Source of the DNA: Notospermus geniculatus
Taxonomy: Eukaryota > Nemertea > Pilidiophora > Heteronemertea > Lineidae
Reading direction: 5' to 3'
NCBI GenBank assembly: GCA_002633025.1
Contig: NMRB01002559.1
Coordinates: 1-64,000, forward strand
Length of the DNA stretch: 64,000 nt
Shown here: piece after piece, positions 53,401-59,400 of the stretch
Numbering within the stretch: the first letter of the stretch is position 1
How the letters are laid out: the number at the start of each line of letters is the position of its first letter
Program-made: the position numbers and the translations under genes
Notes under the pieces: generated by a model
Seen by the model: the letters and a program-made list of their open reading frames with translations, nothing else
Database searches by the model: none
Told to the model about the DNA's origin: nothing

Positions 53401-56400
53401 TTAACAGATCGCAGGCGATTTACAGTCGAGCCTGAAACACTGTCAGAGCAGCTCCAGCAGGCACAGCTCCGACGAGACACAATGGTTCTGCAGAACAATA
53501 AGACACCTGTAAGTTAGGCCAAGTGGTTTCTTTTTCCATCAGCATTGTGTCGTCAGACTTTCACTGCAGGCAGTCTCAGGAGAATTCCTGTAATTTCGAT
53601 TGAGGCGCCATCTGTGAGTAGCCAAACTAACGGCAGTCGCTAGAGGGGGCGACGATCGTCGACTACAGCAGTGAAAGGGTTAAAGGCACCTGCAACCCAT
53701 CACATAAGTACTCATTGGAAAGCTCTCAGGGAGTCCTCTCTGATGAATACCTACTGTATGTGACATGGTTTCTGTAAGTTAAGGCCTTAGGAGGTTTATC
53801 AGTTTCAGTGCAGTTGCCATTATAATGGCATGAAGAAAGTTCGTCTCTCTTTCCCATTCCCCCATTTGGTGATATAACTTACCAACTGTGATTGGTTTGT
53901 TACAGGTGATCAACGAACGTGGTGACAGCATTGATGACGATGATGACGATGACGATTTCTTCTCCATTGGTGCTACAAGTGAGGAAATAGTGCAACGATT
54001 TGATGAGGATTTGAATCAAAATGACCCAGTAAGTCTAGAATTGTGTCTGCTCAAATGAAAGTAGTATTTTGATGTGGTTGAATTTTATTGGAAAGTTATA
54101 TGAGAAATTGCTATTTTAGTATTTTCTTGCAAATTTTCTATGCCATGCTGTTCAAAAATGTTAGATGCGTCTCCTCCTCTCCCTTACAGGTGTCAATATT
54201 CATCTTCCGCTTTGAAAAAAATTTCAAAATGATTAGGCTGATATTTACAAACGAGACAACTAACCTGCTCCTTTTGAAAATTCTCCCGTATTTTCAGGGT
54301 GGGGTGGTCGCTACCTCTAGAGGGTCATTCACGCGGCGACAGACATTCATGACGCAGGCCGCCAACGTTGACAGGACACCCAGTGAGGATCGCGATGATG
54401 AAGATGAGGGCGAACCAGAAGTCATCTTGTATCCGACTGTGGGGGAAGAAGGAGACTCAACTGAAACATCAACTGAGTATGTTTGCTTGTGGAAAGTGAT
54501 GAAGTAAAACTAGATTTTGAAGTCCAATCGCTCGGATAGACCTACAGTTACATTTACATTACAATTTTCCATAGAGGCTTTTCAATGACGTCATCCTGGC
54601 AGCCATTCTGGAGGACACAGGGCGCAGTGGTGTGAGCCGACCGTGACGTGACTTGCGTGAAGTGCGCCACGCCATTGTTTGACGTAATGTCATTGGGGCA
54701 TGCACAGCTCATTTCGCTGCGCCTCTGCAGCATGTGTCCCCCAGCATGGCGGCTTGTTACGTCATTTGCAAAGCCTCTATTGCAAATGAAACAATAGATA
54801 AGCATAGTAGTTGGCCTTTAGTGATTGCGAAAACTCAGGAGAGGCTTTGCAGTGACGTCATCCTGGCAGCCATTCTGGAGGACACAGGGCGCAGTGGTGT
54901 GAGCCGACCGTGACGTGACTTGCGTGAAGTGCGCCACGCCATTGTTTGACGTAATGTCATTGGGGCATGCACAGCTCATTTCGCTGCACCTCTGCAGCAT
55001 GTGTCCCGCAGCATGACAGCTTGTGACGTCATTTGCAAAGCCTCTATTTTCTGAGTGTGCCGAAACAATAGATAAGCGTAGTAGTTGGCCTTACTGGGTG
55101 ATTGCGAAAACTCACTATCAGCTAAAACTAGGTTTTGAAGTGTATCTCTATTTTAGTGGAGCAGTAGCTAAAAGTAGGTTTTGAATTGCAACTGTAATTT
55201 AACGAAACGTCCACTACTATCTTTATTGTTAGTCTATGCTTCGCTATTCAACCTAGATGCAGATCTACATTGCCACTCAGTAATTCTCGATCAGTCAACT
55301 TTGCCTAATTTCTAAGGGCGGTCTTCAAATTGGCTGACAAGCCAATTTCTAGTTACATACGAGACAACAAACCAGGCTCCGTTTGAAAATTCTCCTGTAC
55401 TTTCAGGGTGGGGTGGTCGCTACCTCGAGGGGGTCATTCACGCGACGACAGACATTCATGACGCAGGCCGCCAACGTTGACAGGACACCCAGTGAGGACC
55501 GCGATGATGAAGATGAGGGCGAACCAGAAGTCATCTTGTATCCGACTGTGGGGGAAGAAGGAGACTCAACTGAGACATCAACTGAGTATGTTTGCTTGTG
55601 GAAAGTGATGAAGTAAAAGTAGATTTTGAAGTCCAATCGCTCGGATAGACCTACAGTTACATTTACATTACAATTTTCCATAGAGGCTTTGCAATGACGT
55701 CATCCTGGCAGCCATTCTGGAGGACACAGGGCGCAGTGGTGTGAGCCGACCGTGACGTGACTTGCGTGAAGTGTGCCACGCCATTGTTTGACGTAATGTC
55801 ATTGGGGCATGCACGGCTCATTTCGCTGGGCCTCTGCAGCATGTGTCCCCCAGCATGGCGGCTTGTTACATCATTTGCAAAGCCTCTATTGCAAATGAAA
55901 CAATAGATAAGCATAGTAGTTGGCCTTTATTGCGAAAACTCACTATCAACTAAAACTAGGTTTTGAAGTACATGTATATCTCTATTGTAGTGGAGCAGTA
56001 GCTTAAAGTAGGTTTTGAATTGCAACTGTAATTTAACGAAACGTCCACTACTATCTTTATTGTTAGTCTATGCTTCGCTATTCAACCTAGATGCAGTTCC
56101 TTCTCTCCATCTGTGGGGTCGTTTTCTTCTGCCCTGTTTGATGTTCACATCCAAGTGAAGGTGGAATTTTCTACTCTGCCGCCCTCTGACTGATACCTTT
56201 GTCTGTTTTCAGTAGTTTCCACGTCTTCGCCTTGTCGGCGGAGGAGCTAGTTGCCAGACGGCGGACAAGTCGAATAATGTCAACAGATTCACGAGATACA
56301 GAAGATTCAAAAGATATTGGTATGTTCATAAACTTCGATATCATTTGCATGTAAAAAGGCATTTGTGCATCTTCAAAGTGGGGAAACTCTCTTATCTGAT

Positions 56401-59400
56401 CTTTTTCTAGGAATAACAGTCATTTTTTTCTCACGTGGTACACATCGGATGGGTTTTCGGCCTGAATCCATGGATTAAGATTTGAGATGCAAATTGGTGC
56501 CATTCAGTTACTTCATCAAGCCAGGGACATCAATAGAATTTCAAAATTCTATTCTTTTTGCATGTTTGGAAGTAAAACAGGTAGAACAAGTAGGGAATTC
56601 AGAGCATAGCAATAAAATACTTGCTTGAGGACAGAAAACCTGTAATTTGTGATTCTAAGGTAAAATTTCTCAAGGAATCTTATAAGAAATCACTTGAAAT
56701 ACAATCCCTTGCCATAGTTTCGGAATGGAAAACACGGAATTTGACGAATCCCATTAAGTCAATGAAATTTATCTTCAGAATCCCCTGGAAACTGCTGCAA
56801 ATGTGAGATTTTATGATTCTTCATCAATAAATGGAGAAAAGGTGGCATAAACATCAAGACACAGCCAAAGATTATGATAGAAATTTTAGAAATGTACATG
56901 TACTTGTTGATTCTGAATAGTGACAGGCCTGTAACCTTCCCTGAAAGAAAGAAATAATATTATATGACACTTTTGTTAAACAAATCCATGTGTTTTACAA
57001 GTATTCACAATCATTTTGCAGAGAGGTAGCATTTTCATCTGCCCCCGGCAGATGCCACCAGTGTTACGGTACTTAAGTCTAACACATGCACCGATTTTGT
57101 GTCCAGCATCTAAGAAAGAATTCATTTGATTTTGTTCTGTGAATTACCTTTTCAAGATAATACATGTAATTTGCTCTTGATGAATTTTATGAGAAATGCC
57201 TCATCCTGGTTATCAAAATGAACAATTTTTCTTCGATTTTTTTTCTGTCCTCTGTTGATTTGAAGGGAAAATTGCTTCTAGAGGCTACCGTCTGCCAAGG
57301 TTCATTCATGAGTTGTAAGCGATTTAGTGCAAAATTTTCGATGAAATAATCACTGAATGTTGATATTGGCAGCAAAAATCAATTATTTGAAGGGAGCAGT
57401 CTATAAAATGTGAGTTTTTACGATGGATTGTATGAAACCAAACATTTTAATGCAGCCGAACAGCTCCTCGCAAATATTCGAACGGCACGGACGAATCGTA
57501 GTGTGGTATTCTATGTCTCGTGGGATCGTAACAACAATGAAAGCGATGCCGGCGAAGATGGTGATGACGAAGACGAGGGCGCTGTACCCTCCGATGGTAA
57601 TGATCGTCATAACATACAGCTCACCCCAGTGTGTCGTCTGCTTGTCGCTGGGTGGAGGTTTTCTGCAGCGATACGTCTGCTCGGGATGTTACAAGGTTCA
57701 TTCATGAGTTGTAAGCGATTTAGTGCAAAATTTTCGATGAAATAATCACTGAATGTTGATATTGGCAGCAAAAATCAATTATTTGAACGGAGCAGTCTAT
57801 AAAATTTGAGTTTTTACGATGGATTGTATGAAACCAAACATTTTAATGCAGCCGAACAGCTCCTTGCAAATATTCGAACGGCACGGACGAATCGTAGTGT
57901 GGTATTCTATGTCTCGTGGGATCGTAACAACAATGAAAGCGATGCCGGCGAAGATGGTGATGACGAAGACGAGGGCGCTGTACCCTCCGATGGTAATAAT
58001 CATCATAACATACAGCTCACCCCAGTGTGCCGTCTGCTTGTCGCTGGGTGGAGGTTTTCTGCAGCGATACGTCTGCTCGGGATGTTTTGTTAACTGTATT
58101 ACTTTATTTGGAACACCGCTGTTGGCGCGGGTTAAAAAAATTCTAAGTTAGGATTTAATAGAATGTGTTTCATGGGAATATTGGAGCGTGTACCCAGGCT
58201 TCCAGGTACCGTAGATGATTGTCCAGAGCCAGACCTTTTATGTGTCGAGCTTGCTGCACCCTTACAATGTTTACTCGTACCCAGTACTGCAAACAACCGC
58301 AACAGACACTCTCAGGCCGAGCCATACACCTTTTCTTTATTTCATCCCATTTCATTTCTGGGAGATGTGGTATTTTCTGTGGAATCTTGGGAATCCTCCT
58401 GTCGCTTGTCAAGGCCTCTCAATCTTGTCTTACTTTGCCTCATTCCTTTGAATTGCTTTGAACAATATATCTGTTTTGATGGGGACGGTAGGTTTGCTTG
58501 GCCTTCTCTTGCCTTACCCAACAAGGCCATAGATCTGCTTTCCCAACCGGATTGTTTCGTGGTCATGGTATTGAGGAGTGGGCTTCTGAATATTACGTAT
58601 ACATTTTCCTAGCTAAGTTTAATAAACCCCGCCCGATTCAAAATGCTGAATTAGCTCTTTTATACACATACCGGTAATTCATATTCGAAAGCCATGGGCC
58701 TGGATTGACATGGAAATTTCGATCAAATTTGACAGTGTAAATCTCGTTTTAGCATCATAAATCTTTTGATTTCCCATTGGAAATAAAACAACTAATGGTT
58801 CAAACATCCCTCAGTTTCTTTGTGCAAAATAACTTCACTTCTGCGATCATGAACTGTTCATTGTGTGACTGAAAATTAGCGCTACCAAAAAGAGTGGTAG
58901 CATGTTTCCGTGAAATTTGGGTTATTTATTTTTTTTGTTTTCCCAAGTTCACACTCTCTTGTAGAAGAAAATTTCTATCAGTCTTTCAGGAGAAACTGAC
59001 AATAAAGGTAAACCCATAGATAGAATTACATGTAGTACCAATTATTTTCGTTTCTTTCTCTAGAATCCGAGACAACGGAACCTCTGACAGTCGATGATGT
59101 CAACAGTGATGAAGAATTTGTGGATGACATTCCGTCGGGTCCTCCGTCACTTGCCACGACACCTGTCGATCCAAACAAGGAATTCATCGAAGATGCCACT
59201 GAGAAGGTGAGCAGAAATGTATTTTTGTGGATCAGAAGGGGCAATTTTTTAGCCCATTTTGTGCCCAAATCGAATCCTGTAACCTGATTGGTGAAGCTGT
59301 CGTCATGACTGGTTGCAGAGTTGCCAGACAGCCAGTAAGTGATACAGAGCGAAGGTGATCACCTGTAGATCACCTGCAGATCACCTGTACAGAGCGAAAA

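Larger units (their letters stand above)
54247..56097 (+). repeat. Tandem duplication of exon 23 and its flanks (offset 1,109 bp)
   Basis: Unit A runs about 54247-55262 and unit B about 55356-56097. Both contain the exon, the following ATCGCTCGGATAGACC stretch, a GAGGC MITE and the GCTTCGCTATTCAACCTAGA end. Unit A has an extra MITE copy (54841-55044) with flank. Confidence 0.92.

Noticed and set aside
57410-57745. Plus-strand acidic frame in the 396-bp units as an extra scaffold exon
   Set aside because: No acceptor in the right phase, and codon usage favours the minus-strand frame.
58163-58612. 149-codon plus-strand frame
   Set aside because: No recognisable domain, no scaffold-gene phase match and an equally open minus strand.
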